This document shows positions 41,875-53,954 of a stretch of 64,000 nucleotides of DNA, piece after piece. The translations under genes were made by a program, and so were the position numbers. The DNA lies in the NCBI GenBank assembly GCA_023548195.1, contig JAJHZJ010000251.1, forward strand, positions 1,488,001 to 1,552,000. Reading direction: 5' to 3'. The notes beneath the pieces were generated by a model. The model was not told the DNA's origin, did no database searches, and saw nothing but the letters and a program-made list of their open reading frames with translations. Positions within the stretch are counted from its first letter, which is position 1. Each line of letters begins with the position of its first letter. This stretch comes from Bettongia penicillata ogilbyi (taxonomy: Eukaryota > Chordata > Mammalia > Diprotodontia > Potoroidae).

Positions 41875-43065
41875 GCTGCCTTCTATGCAGCAGAAACAGA
41901 TTTTCCTCTTAGGTCAAGTCAATGTAACTCCTGTCCAAAGCCATTAGACGTTCTGTGTGATGACTAACTATGAAAAATAATAAAGTCAACTTTGACTATC
42001 TAGAAATCCTTACCAGTTGAAATAAACTATGCTTCCTAGAAGTGAAATAAGAGATAAGCAAGGAAGTTCACAGTCCACTAGGTATGAAAAGTGTAGGTGC
42101 TTGGACTAGAGTCTATCAAATGGTACTAGATTTGACACTCACTTGTAGTATCATGATTGAAGAGTAATGGAACACCTAATTTTTACTTGTTTGTTTACTT
42201 GCTCACTTACTTGTTTTGTTCTGTAAAATGTGGGAGGCCATTCAGGGATCATTAAAAAAAATCACATTTTTGATAAAAAAAATCTATATTTCTAAAACCT
42301 GTCAGTATGCTCTAAAACAATGATATTGTCACGACAAGCGATGTGCAGCAATTTCCTTGGACAGCTAATTTTACTCTGAATTCCCATAGAAAATTGTTTA
42401 ATTATGACTTTGAACAAATGTGTAACAAAACATGTCTTCATTAAAAGAAAAAGCAGTCTCAATAAACGGCATTACTCAAAATGGCCACAAATGTGTCCAG
42501 GAGTTTCCAAAATGAAAATCATTTTCCAGTTCAATATTGGATATCTGGTCAGAGAATATGAACAGTGGCGTTCCATCTATTTTTGACTGTTAAAGTAAAT
42601 GTCCTTGACATTCTTTAACTTGGGTAGTCCTTAGTTATACCTTCAGGATGTGATGATACTAGTACTTTATTTTGATTTACTCTTGACATTCAAACGAAAT
42701 GGAAAGAAACAGAGAAACATGAAGTGCTATGGGCACTGTTTGAGCTTCCTTCTAGTAGATGCATAAACTTCAAGGGAACAAGAGAATTATCTGGTTCCTT
42801 TTTTCATGTTATTTGTACTCTTTTTGCATCCATAGAGGGCAGTCCTTTGTAACAAGGAATAAAGGAGAAGATTTCCCTAGAATTCCTATATTCGGTGAAA
42901 AGTCTGATTTCACTGGTTTCCTCTAAGTCCTACCTACAGTTCCATCTTTTATTGGAAGCCTTGCTCATCCCCTCTTAACTGGAATGTCTTATCTCTTTTG
43001 TTTCTTGTTTATCCTGAAGATAGTTTGCATATAGCCTGTGTGTATATCTTGTATGTGGTTTGTAT
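41875..43065. other. Repeat-poor unassigned DNA
   Basis: No repeat pattern is seen. The 42290-42600 stretch stays free of simple repeats on both strands and has a 60-codon frame (42404-42586) with no domain. A conserved non-coding element is possible and unproven. Confidence 0.4.
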
Positions 43066-43069
43066 ATAT

Positions 43070-43200
43070 TTGCTTCTATGTTGTTTCCTATATTAGACTG
43101 TATGTTCTTTGAGAGTGGGAACTGTTTTCTTTTGTATCTCCAGTGTTTAGCACAATACCTGGCACATACTAGGTACTTAATTTTTATTTGTTTGATGTCT
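43070..43200 (+). mobile_element. L2 3' end
   Basis: TAGACTGTATGTTCTTTGAG, AGTGGGAACTGTTTTC, TTGTATCTCCAGTGTTTAGC, ACAATACCTGGCACATACTA and GGTACTTAATTTTTATTTG: a clear L2-type 3' end. Confidence 0.85.
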
Positions 43201-43214
43201 GTAAAACAAACCCC

Positions 43215-43395
43215 ACCCAAAATTTTATTTTTTTATTTCTTTTCCAATCTATTTTTTCCTATTGCATCTAAAAATAATTTTAACATTCATTAAAAAAAAA
43301 TTGAGTTTCAAAATCTCTTCTTTCTTCTCTTCTTCCCTCCCTGAGTTGACAAGCAATTTGATATAGGTTATACATGTACAGTCACCACCCATCAA
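43215..43395 (-). mobile_element. L1 3' UTR fragment
   Basis: TTTTAACATTCATTAAAAAA, TTGAGTTTCAAAATCTC, AAGCAATTTGATATAGGTTA and TACATGTACAGTCACCA match the start of the minus-strand L1 copies. Confidence 0.75.
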
Positions 43396-44265
43396 TTTAT
43401 CAGAGATTTTATTCATTATAAAGAATTGGCTTTGTCAGTTAATTACAGTGATGTGATTGAGGAATTTAAATTCATAACCCCAGTAAGTAGTAACATCTCA
43501 TTCTCTAGAATAGAAAGAAGACAAATTAATCTATTTTTTCTTACTTTGTGTTAGGTCATTATCAGGTTAAAGTTAAAGATTCTTAAAATCAAGAATATTT
43601 TAATACATGCTTGCATATAACTACAGCAGAAATTTGGTATTCCAAATCTCAGCTTTGAAGCTGGTATTTTAAAATCACTTATGTTAAAATAAACTCATTA
43701 TGTTAAATAGTTTAGTTGATAACAAAAATATTGTTTTGTTAAGCCTTAGGTTCTTTAATATGAATAAAATCATAGTCTTTATAATTTAGTAGTGAATAAA
43801 TATTTGCAGAAAATTCCCTGGATGTACACCCTAATGCATCAGAGTAGATCCTCCCTTCTCCCTTGCAAAACTGTCTTCTGGCATGCTGCCTGCAATCATG
43901 AGTGGCCCTCTCTGTTGTACCTCTGTCAAATATGAAAAATAAAGTCAGCCAGAGGATTTTGTGATGTCTTTGCATCTATAGGGGTTATGTGTGATATTAG
44001 ATGGGAGTCTGGTCAAAATACTTCCAAGCAGGAATTCAAACAGCAATAGTAAAACTGATAGACTTGGCCTCAGAGCTACACAGTTGATTCTTCATAGCTA
44101 AACTCAATCTCCCCTCAATGGAAAAGGCTATCAGTGGGTATCATCAGAATAGACTGTGCTCTCCACCTTTTCCCATTTCCACCTTGCATGCCTTTCAAAA
44201 GCCTGATCTCATTATGTTTTGTCTCTCAGTACCCTACTGAAACCTGCTATGGAATGTGCCATTTA
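43395..44265. other. Unassigned DNA
   Basis: No repeat or gene recognised. The minus frame at 43739-43975 (78 codons) has no domain. Confidence 0.35.
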
Positions 44266-44270
44266 CCTTA

Positions 44271-44271
<1 letters not shown>

Positions 44272-44315
<44 letters not shown>

Positions 44316-44621
44316 CATTCTTCATTGCTGAAGATCATGCCATCACAGAAATAATGACATGACTTGCACTTAACTTTGTTTTGAGTGAGGGAGGGCTGTG
44401 CAGGTCACCAGCCTCACTTCTCCTACAGAGCCATCTGAATCCAGTGAACAGATATTCATCAGGATGACTGGAGATGACCCAGGATGACCCAGCAATTTGG
44501 GTTAAGTGACTTGCCCAAGGTCACAAAGCTAGTGAGTGTCAAGTGTCTGAGGTGAGATTTGAATTTAGGTCCTCCTGACTTCTGCACTGGTGCTCTATCC
44601 ACTGCATCACCTAGCTGCCCC
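44272..44621 (-). mobile_element. RTE-tailed tRNA-SINE, full length, with (AC)n tail, copy 3
   Basis: Head at 44621 (minus: GGGGCAGCTAGGTGATGCAG), joined to the RTE tail ending at about 44313 and followed by a (GT)20 run on plus (44272-44313). TACCTTAAGGTGT (44264-44276) and TAACTTTAAGGTGT (44622-44635) give a target-site duplication that places the GT run inside the element, as its 3' tail. Confidence 0.92.
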
Positions 44622-44834
44622 TAACTTTAAGGTGTAAATAAGTGGTCACAGTGCAAAATTTTAGCCTTTTCAATGACATTTTCATTTGAGCAAGAATTGA
44701 AGAATTGGAATGTCTTGAGTTCTAAATGGAATTTAGACATCAGGTAGAGGATAGGATAAGATATTTTGAGCACCAAGTCCTTCATCAGTGCTCTGGAAAT
44801 CACACCATGAATGTAGGTGGCTGTGTACTGTTCC

Positions 44835-45060
44835 TAATGATAATAATAGCTGACATTTAAAAAGTAAAATCTTTTACATATATTTTTTCATTTGAGTATC
44901 ATAACAACCTCAGAGATAGAGAAATGGCTATTATTATTAGCCCCATTTCAGAGATAAGGAAACTGAGATTCAAAGAGATTTAATACATTATATGCATTTA
45001 CAAATCCTGATATTCTTGCCTCCAGATCTAGTACCCTATTCACTAATAGTAGCTGTCTCC
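44835..45060 (-). mobile_element. MIR SINE, minus
   Basis: AATGATAATAATAGCTGACA, CATAACAACCTCAGAGATAG, CCCCATTTCAGAGATAAGGA and AACTGAGATTCAAAGAG follow the reversed MIR 3' half. The tRNA side is weaker (TACCCTATTCACTAATAG). Confidence 0.9.
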
Positions 45061-45390
45061 TTTATTTATGAAGGTAGCTCCAAGGACAAGCCACTGTGGA
45101 GGTGGAGTTTTGTCCTGTAGCAAGAATGAATTGACTGCAATGATAATCAAACTCAAAAAATATTTATTGAGTACATTTTATGTCCACTTTGGTAGATTAA
45201 ATTGACTTTAAGGTAGACTTAACTGCCCATTAAGCCATCAGAAAGTACTAAATAAACCTCACTCTGATCCAATACACTTTTTTTTCTTTCATTAGGTGAA
45301 ACAGTCTTAGTTTTCAGCATTCAAAAGTATATCCTGTTCCCAAGGGCCCCTTTGATATTCCCCCTCTACTCTGCTCTCCTATATCCCCAT
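45060..45390. other. Unassigned DNA with a short ancient-repeat head
   Basis: AAAAAATATTTATTGAGTAC near 45157-45176 resembles the head of the ancient repeat at 20545. The rest is unrecognised. Confidence 0.4.
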
Positions 45391-45394
45391 TCTT

Positions 45395-45790
45395 TCTTAT
45401 AAGTTTAATTTAATTATTTTTTCCAATTAAGGAGCATTTATTTTTTTTCTCACTCCTTCCCCTCCAACTGAAGAATAAGACAAAGAAAGCTTTCAGTAAA
45501 TATGCACGGTTAAACAAAATTAATTCCTATATTGGTCATGTTCAAAAATACATTTTTGAACTAAATTTTAAGTCCATTCTATGTCTGTATTTTAATCAAT
45601 TTTAAGTCCATTTAAGTCCACCACTTCTCTGGCAGGAAATGGATAGTGTACTCCTTCATCAGTCCTCTAGAGTCAGTAACATCCCCATTCTTAAATATTA
45701 TAGGCCATTCCTTTGAATTCAGATGCACCAGTTTCCCCAACTTGGTAGATTGGGCTTGTACCCAATGAGTGGGACTCAGTATTCTCACAT
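45395..45790 (-). mobile_element. Unassigned repeat shared by three sites, copy 3
   Basis: CAACTGAAGAATAAGACAAA, AAATATGCACGGTTAAACAA, AATTAATTCCTATATTGGTC and GTTCAAAAATACATTTTTGA match copies at 21412 and 29480. A doubled TTTAAGTCCA block sits at about 45602-45620. Confidence 0.55.
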
Positions 45791-45799
45791 ATGCCAGGT

Positions 45800-46285
45800 T
45801 CTATTGCCCCCTCAGTCACATGGCTCTAGGGATAGCATATCCTAAAAAAACATTATGATCTCATTTCTAAATCAGCTGATTTAAAAGAAGAATGTTCATT
45901 CATAATTGCCTTTTTTTTTACTTTTAAAAAAATTGGAAGCATGCAGAATATTATCTCCTGGGTCACTGACCACATTTTGAACTGGTCCTCTACTTCTAAA
46001 TATTCCCTGTACTTTCATTGGAGATGTTATTTTTTTTCCCTTTTCATTTTAAACTGTTGTCCAAGGCCAGTGTGTACTGTTAAACAGCTGCTGTCTCCCT
46101 CCCCGGAGGACGCTGCATTCTTGCATTGAATTTAGTAATCCTTATCTAGCACTGCATGCATCTCTTGGGTGTTGTCTAAATCAGTAGAGTACCTCTGAGA
46201 CTGGGTTAGAGAAAAGTCAGAAGAAGATAAAGTAACCTTAAGTCATTCAGAAAAAGTATCCCCTTGTGCTCATTATGATTATCAG
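45800..46285. other. Unassigned DNA
   Basis: No repeat or gene recognised. Confidence 0.35.
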
Positions 46286-46365
46286 AAAGCTGATTTATGA
46301 GGGAAAGAGAACTGGCCTGAAAGCCTGGAAGACCCAGGTTTAAATTTTGCCTCTGACTCATCCCT
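46285..46365 (+). mobile_element. MIR/tRNA-SINE head fragment
   Basis: GGGAAAGAGAACTGGCCTGA, AAGACCCAGGTTTAAATTTT and GCCTCTGACTC are the head and B-box region, cut at the boundary of the next repeat. Confidence 0.7.
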
Positions 46366-46366
46366 G

Positions 46367-47050
46367 CTTTTGTTGCTTGTCCTTCTTTTTCAAAGAGGAC
46401 CAGTGATATCACATATGATGTCTTGACTTGCTTGTGAACTGGATTTAAGTGAGGCAGAACTGCACAAAGGCATCATCCTTATTTTCTCTTCCTGAGTCAT
46501 CAATGTCTAGTAGCAGGACAAAAGTTAAGACAGCTGGCAAAGGCCTGCGAAGCAGTAGATAAATTTGACATCTCTGATATCTGACCAATGTCTAAGTGCT
46601 CCAAGGTGCCTGCTTCAACAGCCATAAAAGTTGTTAGAACCAATTGATCTTATTCACTCATTATGAGCAGGAAAGACTTCACATACTTGGGATAGATACC
46701 CCACCCCATCAACTCACCTATAGGTTTGAGTCCTGTTGGTTATCCTCAATCTGGTTTAGCCTGTCTGCTGAGACAATCTACTGGGCATGTGACCATTGAG
46801 CATGCCAGACCCTCTTGGAGTCACAGATGTGAGTGAGTGGAGTGAATTGGATGGACACCAAAGGCAGGTAAGCAGACCCGAAAAGGGCTCAACAAACCCT
46901 CACATCAAAGGTGGCAGTCCTTCTGAACACCTTATATGCCCCAATATAATTGCATCCTCATTATATGACCCTAATTCAGGAAGTCACCTAAACTGTTCAG
47001 TGCTCCAGGCAACTCTTTCAGTCACAGCAAAGGTTCAAGGCTGACTTGGT
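46367..47050 (-). mobile_element. RTE-type 3' region, minus
   Basis: On the minus strand the 3' end reads GTCCTCTTTGAAAAAGAAGG then ACAAGCAAC. Inward lie CTGCCTCACTTAAATCCAG and GATGACTCAGGAAGAGAAAA, homologous to 25100-25215. It continues for about 500 bp (GAAGCAGGCACCTTGGAGCA) with no readable protein, so it is a 3' UTR or a non-autonomous derivative. The frame at 46796-47044 is incidental. Confidence 0.6.
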
Positions 47051-49600
47051 AAAGAGAGGTCCTCATACCAATGAATTCTCAAGCCCGATCTCTATTCCTA
47101 TGGTAGGGTTATGATTTGAAAGTTTCTTGGGAGATTCCATTCAATTTACTTTCAATGGTTTTTGAACCTAGTACAAAGCCTTTCATTAGTTGATTGATTC
47201 AATAGTAATTCATAGTTTAGTGTAAGACAAAGCAGCAATTGTATCTTAATCACAATTCATGTGTCTGATTTAATGATTGACTCAATGGAATTATTCTCGT
47301 TTGGTAAAGGTATCATGACTAAATGGGGTGGGACTGATCAAAGGAATGGCTCAATGGACTATCACTTTTACTGAGAGAATCTCATTAATTTAGTGCTTGA
47401 AAAATTCAGCGATATCCTATAAGTGAAGAGGTCATATCCCTCGACATTTGTTGATGGTCTTGGAGTTATACTTCAATTGGTCTATGATCTCATTAATGAG
47501 GCTAATTCCTCTAATAAACAGCTAACCACTTACCCTGGCTCTTTCATCCTAGGCGATGCTTGACTGTATCCTACAATAGATCTCCCAAAGGGTGTCCAAT
47601 TGGATTTTCAAGGGACTTTCCTCTAGATATCTGGCATCTTGTGAATTCCAATGAAGCCTGTGGGCTCTCTATCAATTATCCTTCACTCTAGCCATATGAC
47701 TCACCCACCTTCCTTTTTGGTCTTCTTTGATAACAAAAATTTCAAGATGGATATAATTCAGGTCCTCTTGAGGAATGTGAATTCATTGATTTAGTACTAG
47801 TATCTCACATTTAGAGCACTAAATTAATATTTATAAATCATCTGAAAACTCTGTGAATCTTAGTTTACCTTACCATCATTCTCCCATCAGCATTGTGGAT
47901 GAAGAAGAGGCACAAACAAGACTGAGGGCTGTTTTGTATTCTTTGCTTCAAGGGTTGCCAAAGCGAAAGAATTCATCACTAAATATCTGATGTATTATCT
48001 AAGAGCCACTTATTTAGCTTGGCTTGGCATCAGAAAGCAGGCATAGATAATTGCTAGGAGCATAGTTAAAACCTTTCCAACATGCAAGAGCATTCCAGAA
48101 CTTGCCCTCAACTGGTATACACTCAGAGAACCTATGATTACTTTCACTGCATATTGAATAGGATCTTGTGGAGGTTAACATTATGTTACACAAAAAACAC
48201 CTTTTTAAAAAATGAATTCATATTATATATGCATATATATATAATATGTGTATATTAAATTTTTTCCTCTTATTTTGTACGTTTATGTAGAAAAGGTAGA
48301 GCATTGTCCCTTGTTCTACTGTTCTCTTAGTACTTTCTTTGTTTGATTCTAAGGAATTCCAAAATTTTCTCTCCCATTACTTTCCTTTAATAGAAACTTT
48401 GACTCCCAAGTAACAGCTAAAAATTTCAGATAATTATATTTTCCTCTTGAAATATGGAATGGTAGAGAACTCTTTGAAATCACCTGGAAATTAGTTTGCA
48501 AAGTATATTAACCCTTGGGGAAAATAAATTAAAATTCTGTAGCCAAAAAAAAAAAAAAACCTAAGGAGAAATTGCTTTGAGCAAGGGAAGAAAATGTCAT
48601 TTTCACTATAACACAGCAAGAATTTTTATTACTATTATTTTAAATTTGTCAATTGGAACATCATTATAATTAATCTTAGAGTAATTGCTTTGATTATAAA
48701 CCTTCTGGTCTTGGATTGATAGTTCTCTAATGATCTGTAGAATAATGTCATTCAATAAAAATCAGTAATTGTCATTTTTATTTGTACACTTGCCACCAAG
48801 TCATCATCTAAAGTGGTTTAATTCAATCTTGTGAATAGTTATTTCTTAATCATTAGACCCACCAAAATGCCAGAGAATTTTCAGTGTTCTCAGTCCAATA
48901 AATCAATGATGGGCTGGGACCACTGCTCTCTTTTTCTCCTGCTCTTCACACACCTGGATTACTTCAGCTCAGTTGAAACAAAGGCAATTAGCCAGTTCCT
49001 AATATGTTTGGGTTTACCCCACCTCTTCTGCCAATACATTAAGAAAATCAAAGGAAGAAAAAGCAACAGATATTGATTTCTTTTCTCAAGCTGCTGCTGC
49101 CTTCTCATTAAATCTATTGCTTACTTCCTTTTAGAACTTAGGCATAGCTGGTGAAGTTAAGGATTATCTTCCCATGGCTGTAAGCCATAAGAAGCCATCT
49201 CACAAGAAATCAATAAAGACCCTGAACTCACTGGGCACATTCCTTGTCATAAATTTATGGGTGAATATGGGTAAGCTGCATAGGATAGGTCACGCTCACC
49301 TTCATAACATGGACTGTCCATATTGATGAGATCATGGATCCATCATATAGCATTTTATCCCATTGTATTAGAGGTGATTCAATAGGGCCATTAGTTTATC
49401 ATTTAGCAATTATTGAAATGAACTGGAGGTGTGGCAACTGAGAACTAGAATGACAAGACATAAGAACATTCCTTCTACCTCTACTGGAGTGGTGGTATGT
49501 AGGGAATGGACAAGGCGCAGTCTTTATAGGTTCAACATATCTTCATATCTACTATATGCCTGTCAAGGTGGAAAACAGAATTCTATAAAAAAAGAATTCT
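47050..49600. other. Repeat-poor unassigned DNA, 2.5 kb
   Basis: Only a TA-rich patch at 48216-48257 and a poly-A at 48545-48560 are recognised. Short frames (48831-49076, 49429-49623) have no domain. No SINE, L1 or L2 pattern is visible. Confidence 0.4.
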
Positions 49601-50050
49601 TTAAGTATATATTAAGCATCTAGTATGTGTAAGATCCTAGCATAACCAAAACAAAGTTGCCCCCAAGATCCATACATTCTATGAAGGGATAATTTGAGGA
49701 GGTAGGCAACATTCACAACTAGTTAGATCAGGACGAGCTCCTAAGGTGGTACCTGACCTTCAAAGGAAGCTCAGGTTTGAGGGGAAATGGTAGTATATAT
49801 TTCAGGAAGGAGAACACAGTTGAGGCAAAAGCATGGAGAAGGAAGATGGAATATCGAGTTCTAGGAGCAGTGAGAAGGAAGCCAATTTGGCTAGAATGAA
49901 AATTACGTAAATTAGAGTATTGTGAAATACACTTGAGAAAGTATCCAGGAGTCTGACTGTGAAGAACTTTTTGTGTGCTTGCTGTTATTGTTATTTAGAC
50001 TCGAGAATCCTCTGAAGATTTTGAGCGAAGAGTGATGTAGTCAATCCTGT
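49600..50050 (+). mobile_element. Ancient interspersed repeat, family as 22530
   Basis: AAGTATATATTAAGCATCTA, GGAGAACACAGTTGAGGCAA, AAGCATGGAGAAGGAAGATG, GAAGGAAGCCAATTTGGCTA and GTGAAGAACTTTTTGTGTG follow the order of the copies at 14030, 22530 and 57405. Confidence 0.6.
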
Positions 50051-50144
50051 GTTTTTTTAGAAAGACTCTTGATAGAAGAGATCATAGACTAGAAGCAGGG
50101 AACTCCAGTCTTTAATAGCTTACAATCTACTTAAGGGAAACAAA

Positions 50145-50400
50145 GTGTTTTTCTTCTTGGAATGCCCTTTCCTCCAAACTCTGCCTATTCTATTGCTACC
50201 CTTACTACAAGGTCCAGCCTAGATGTTATTAACTCCATTTCTTGACCCTCCCCAGCTAAAAGTGCTCTCTGCTTTCTTTACATTTCTAAAGTTCTATGTA
50301 GCTCTCCCATATTTCTCCTTAATGATTATATACATGTATTGTCTTTCCTACTTGGCTTCATGGGGACATTTGTTATTCTTCCCTTAAGCTGGTCTCACTA
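50145..50400 (+). mobile_element. L2 fragment
   Basis: CTTGGAATGCCCTTTCCTCC, ACTACAAGGTCCAGCCTAGA, AACTCCATTTCTTGACCCTC and GTAGCTCTCCCATATTTCTC are the L2 3' region series. Confidence 0.82.
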
Positions 50401-51030
50401 TTTTCAGTAAAGTAAAGGGGTGAAGTAATTTACCATAAACATTCTGAGTGGAACTGACCGTGGTGGTGAGAGGAGATAATAGTCACCAGAGGGAAGTAGA
50501 TATAAAGATTCAGTAAGGGTAGTGGAACAGAGGACTGTTGAGCAACAGGAAGGCTTAGTTGTGGTTATATATCATGAAGTAATGGTGGGTAAAATCAGCT
50601 AAATGTTATGATTTTCTCCACTAGTATCCAGCTGCTCTGGATCAGGAGTAGAGAAACTGGATGGTCCAGGCATGTGACTTCACCCTGCAGTATTTCAGTA
50701 TCCTAACAGGTCTGTAGTGGGGGCCAATACCCAGCATGAATTGTAGGGGAAAATAAATACAGAGTAAGTATCCATGCAAAGGGTTTATCTAGATAGAATA
50801 ATTTTCTCATTTTTCATGGGGTATGAACAGGCTTGAAAATATGGCTAAATCACTCAATCCATTAATAATCAAATAAACAATGAATAAATATGTCTTATGC
50901 ATAACAGGACAAGTATAGGTATGTATGGGGAAATCTATAAATGCTCTACATATGATTTCATTGTATCTGATATAAAAATATAAAGGGAGACTTCCAAGAG
51001 TTAAATAGCTTAGGCACTCTACAAAGCTTA
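50400..51030. other. Unassigned DNA
   Basis: No repeat or gene recognised. Confidence 0.35.
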
Positions 51031-51031
51031 A

Positions 51032-51032
<1 letters not shown>

Positions 51033-51104
<72 letters not shown>
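51033..51104 (+). repeat. Compound (TG)20(AG)16 microsatellite
   Basis: Pure TG followed without a gap by pure GA. The TG part can adopt Z-DNA and the GA part a triplex. The reverse complement of the same design is at 62339-62411. A small TA run follows at 51146-51161. Confidence 0.95.
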
Positions 51105-51108
<4 letters not shown>

Positions 51109-51159
51109 AGAGAGATTATAATATAGAGGAAAATATGTATGCACATATATATATATATA

Positions 51160-51395
51160 TGAAAAAAAAATTCTGTTAACACCACAAAAAGAAAGAAACA
51201 GCAGGAGTTAGGGAGGCATGGGCGTAAACTTAAATGAGAAGAAAGAAAATAATTGTGCCTGGTTAAAAAGAGAAGGCAAAGATAGCGTGAGTGTAAGGTT
51301 ATTCTCTAACTTATTTATTTTTTGCTGTTCCAGAAATGAAATGACCTATGAAGAAAGAATTAAAACTAATAATACTAATTGCTAGAATTTGCAGT
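51160..51395. other. Unassigned DNA
   Basis: Nothing recognised. Confidence 0.3.
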
Positions 51396-51600
51396 AAGGA
51401 TGAAGAGATATAGTGCTGGTTTTGGAGCAAGTAATCCCTCAGATCAGGTTCTGATCTTGGCACATGGTAGCTCCATGACCCTTGGCAAGCCTCTCAAACT
51501 CCCTAATCTTCCCATTTTATTTATAAAATGAAAATTTTAGTAACATTTTCCCAGACCTATTGTAAGGATAAAATGAGAAAGTATCTATAAATATTCTTTC
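51395..51600 (+). mobile_element. MIR-like SINE
   Basis: ATAGTGCTGGTTTTGGAGCA, GTAGCTCCATGACCCTTGGC, AAGCCTCTCAAACTCCC and CTATTGTAAGGATAAAATGA follow MIR order. Confidence 0.82.
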
Positions 51601-51674
51601 TATTTATAATGTAATTATAAGATACCAAGACCTAATGTGTTCAATGTATTGAATCAATATAGTATGCAATATGA

Positions 51675-51925
51675 GAGGTATCTGAATGGCATGATAGACA
51701 GAACACTGGACCTCAAGTCATGGAAATCTGAATTCAAATCTTACCTTAGATACTTAGTAGCCCTGTGACCCTAGGCAAGTCACTTAAAAAGTCTTCCTCC
51801 ATTTCCTCATGATGGGAATAATTATAGCACATACTTCTTGCAGCTGTGAGGGTCAAAGGAGGTATTATGTAAACAGTTTTACAAACCTTGAAGCACCATA
51901 TAAAGCTAACTGTTGTTATTATAAA
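51675..51925 (+). mobile_element. MIR-like SINE, nearly full length
   Basis: CTGAATGGCATGATAGACAG head, AATTCAAATCTTACCTTAGA B-box, CTAGGCAAGTCACTTAAAAA CORE, TGTGAGGGTCAAAGGAGG and a TGTTGTTATT end. Confidence 0.88.
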
Positions 51926-52104
51926 TTGGAGAAATAAACGAACATTCTGTGAAATACAATCAAGTGAGTTTGAAAGTGAAAATAAATACAAGTGCCCTGT
52001 AGTGACTGTATGTTTGATAAATTTGATGAAAAATCACAGAGAGTTTGCTATTTAAAGAATATTCAGGATGTTCCTGAAATATAATGGAAAATAAGTATTT
52101 TCCT

Positions 52105-52350
52105 GTGATATGACATAGTGGAAAGGGTACAAGATTTGAAATCTCTTGACCTGGGTTAGTGTCCTGGTACTGATAGTTATTAACTGTGGGAACTTGGGAA
52201 ATTATTTTACTTTTTTCTAGGATGTACTTATATTTTCTGTAAAATGCGTGACCATCAAAAAAATCATTTAATCTATATGATTTTCAGGTTTCTTCTCTGA
52301 AAAATAAGGGATTGGATTACTGATGTTTTAGATCCTTGTTATTTCTAAAG
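52105..52350 (+). mobile_element. MIR-like SINE, decayed
   Basis: GACATAGTGGAAAGGGTACA, TTGACCTGGGTTAGTGTCCT, CTGTGGGAACTTGGGAAATT, then a second 3' block CTCTGAAAAATAAGGGATTG. Possibly two overlapping copies. Confidence 0.7.
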
Positions 52351-52429
52351 TGATCATTTTATTATCTTACAACCAGATTATCTCTTAGGTTCTACCAAAG
52401 CATCTGACATCTCAGATTCTTTGATAATA

Positions 52430-52695
52430 TTTATAATGTTTTAAATGCTTCTGTTCACCCTACAAGACCACATATCATGTGGTTCCATTATAATTTTCCA
52501 ATGATATACTACTTCCTTGTCAAAATGTTACAAGGGAGTAATCACTCTCTATGTCATTGCTCTGATGCTTAATACCATTCAGTACATTTGTACTCACTGG
52601 TTTTCTTCCCTGCAATGTCCTTTTCCTTTTTTTCTTCAACCACTCATCCTTTAGTGCTTCACTTTATTTCTGCCTCCTCCACAAAGCCTTATATT
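52430..52695 (+). mobile_element. L2-like fragment
   Basis: TTCCCTGCAATGTCCTTTTC, CCACTCATCCTTTAGTGCTT and CTGCCTCCTCCACAAAGCCT follow the L2 3' region. The left part is weak. Confidence 0.55.
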
Positions 52696-52699
52696 TTAA

Positions 52700-53795
52700 C
52701 GTGGCATGGAAACCTGGCCGCATATCTAACCACAGAGATGTAGGACATTCTCCTGGATTCCACTGGCCACTGAGATCTTATATTATGTGTGAGCTTATCA
52801 GACTTTTGGTGAAGAATTGTCTGAGAAAGATATCAGTCAAGAAAGAAAAGGAGGTGGAATTCAATGGGTGGAGCTGCATTCTCCATCTTGGGAACATACG
52901 AGGAGATTCTGATGCTCATATATTCTGGTTGATCATTTAAAGAAATTATGGGAATACCTGATACTGTGGTTGGTTCAGCAGTCAAGAGTGATGAGGTACT
53001 GCAGTGCTGAATGAACCTGATTCAGTGAGATTGCCCCTCAGATACATTCTCTTTTAACTCTGAGTCACAGAAGTAGCCAGTGTATTAATTGCCACCTTTC
53101 CCTTGTCTGAGTATGAAGAAAAGCTATTTCTTGTTTTTAACGGTACAGAAGTGCTTTGAATTGGTTGTTGTATGTTCGATATCCAATGAGCCATGATGTC
53201 CAGAACGTCCTACTTCAACCCTGTCTCACCCTCCCTTTCTCTCCTTTTCTTTCCCTCCTCAGATATACCATCACTAAATAAACAAAAAAAAAAGAAAAAG
53301 AAATGAACATGTTTATGTCTATTTATTTGGGTGTGGAGAATCAAAAGCAAGTGTGGATAATGTGGTCAACTTATTGAGCACCCTTTGTAGAAGTAGGTAC
53401 CCAGTGGAGAAGCAGCTGGAAAATATGTTCTCTCTGGGAATTTGAATTCTGGTCCTGCTACTTATGTTTCTAAAGTAGACCTAGGTAAGGAGCATAATGC
53501 AAATAAAAGCAGAGCTGTCGCCATAATGTGAAAACCTAGCTCCTTCTAACTAGTATTGTTAATAAACTAGACTCTTTGGAACAAAGAAGGAGGAGAAGGA
53601 TGCTTACTGCATGGGTTTTTCTGGGTTCCTGTATCACTCTCCTCCATTCCCAATGATTTTGCCCTCCCCCAATATGTATTACATGTATGACAGCAAAACT
53701 GTTGCCTTCTTCAGATAAAGAATCCAGGACAACCAATCAAGTGAATGTGTCTTCCCTCCCACTGCCCTCAAATGCACCATAACACTTTTGAAAGG
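52700..53795. other. Unassigned DNA
   Basis: Short frames (52701-52940 plus, 53536-53736 minus) have no domain. Nothing recognised. Confidence 0.35.
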
Positions 53796-53799
53796 TGAA

Positions 53800-53950
53800 A
53801 ATAATGTAGTGAAAAAAGAACTGAGCCAAGAATCAAGAGATGGACTCTAGCTCAGACTCTAATACTAACTAGCCATGGAATCTTGGGTGCTTACTTTCCC
53901 CTTCTAATCCTTACTTTCCTCCTCTCAGAAAGACAGAGTCCCTACGGTGA
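53800..53950 (+). mobile_element. MIR-like SINE fragment
   Basis: TAATGTAGTGAAAAAAGAAC, GACTCTAGCTCAGACTCTAA and ACTAGCCATGGAATCTTGGG are head and CORE portions. Confidence 0.72.
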
Positions 53951-53954
53951 AAGG

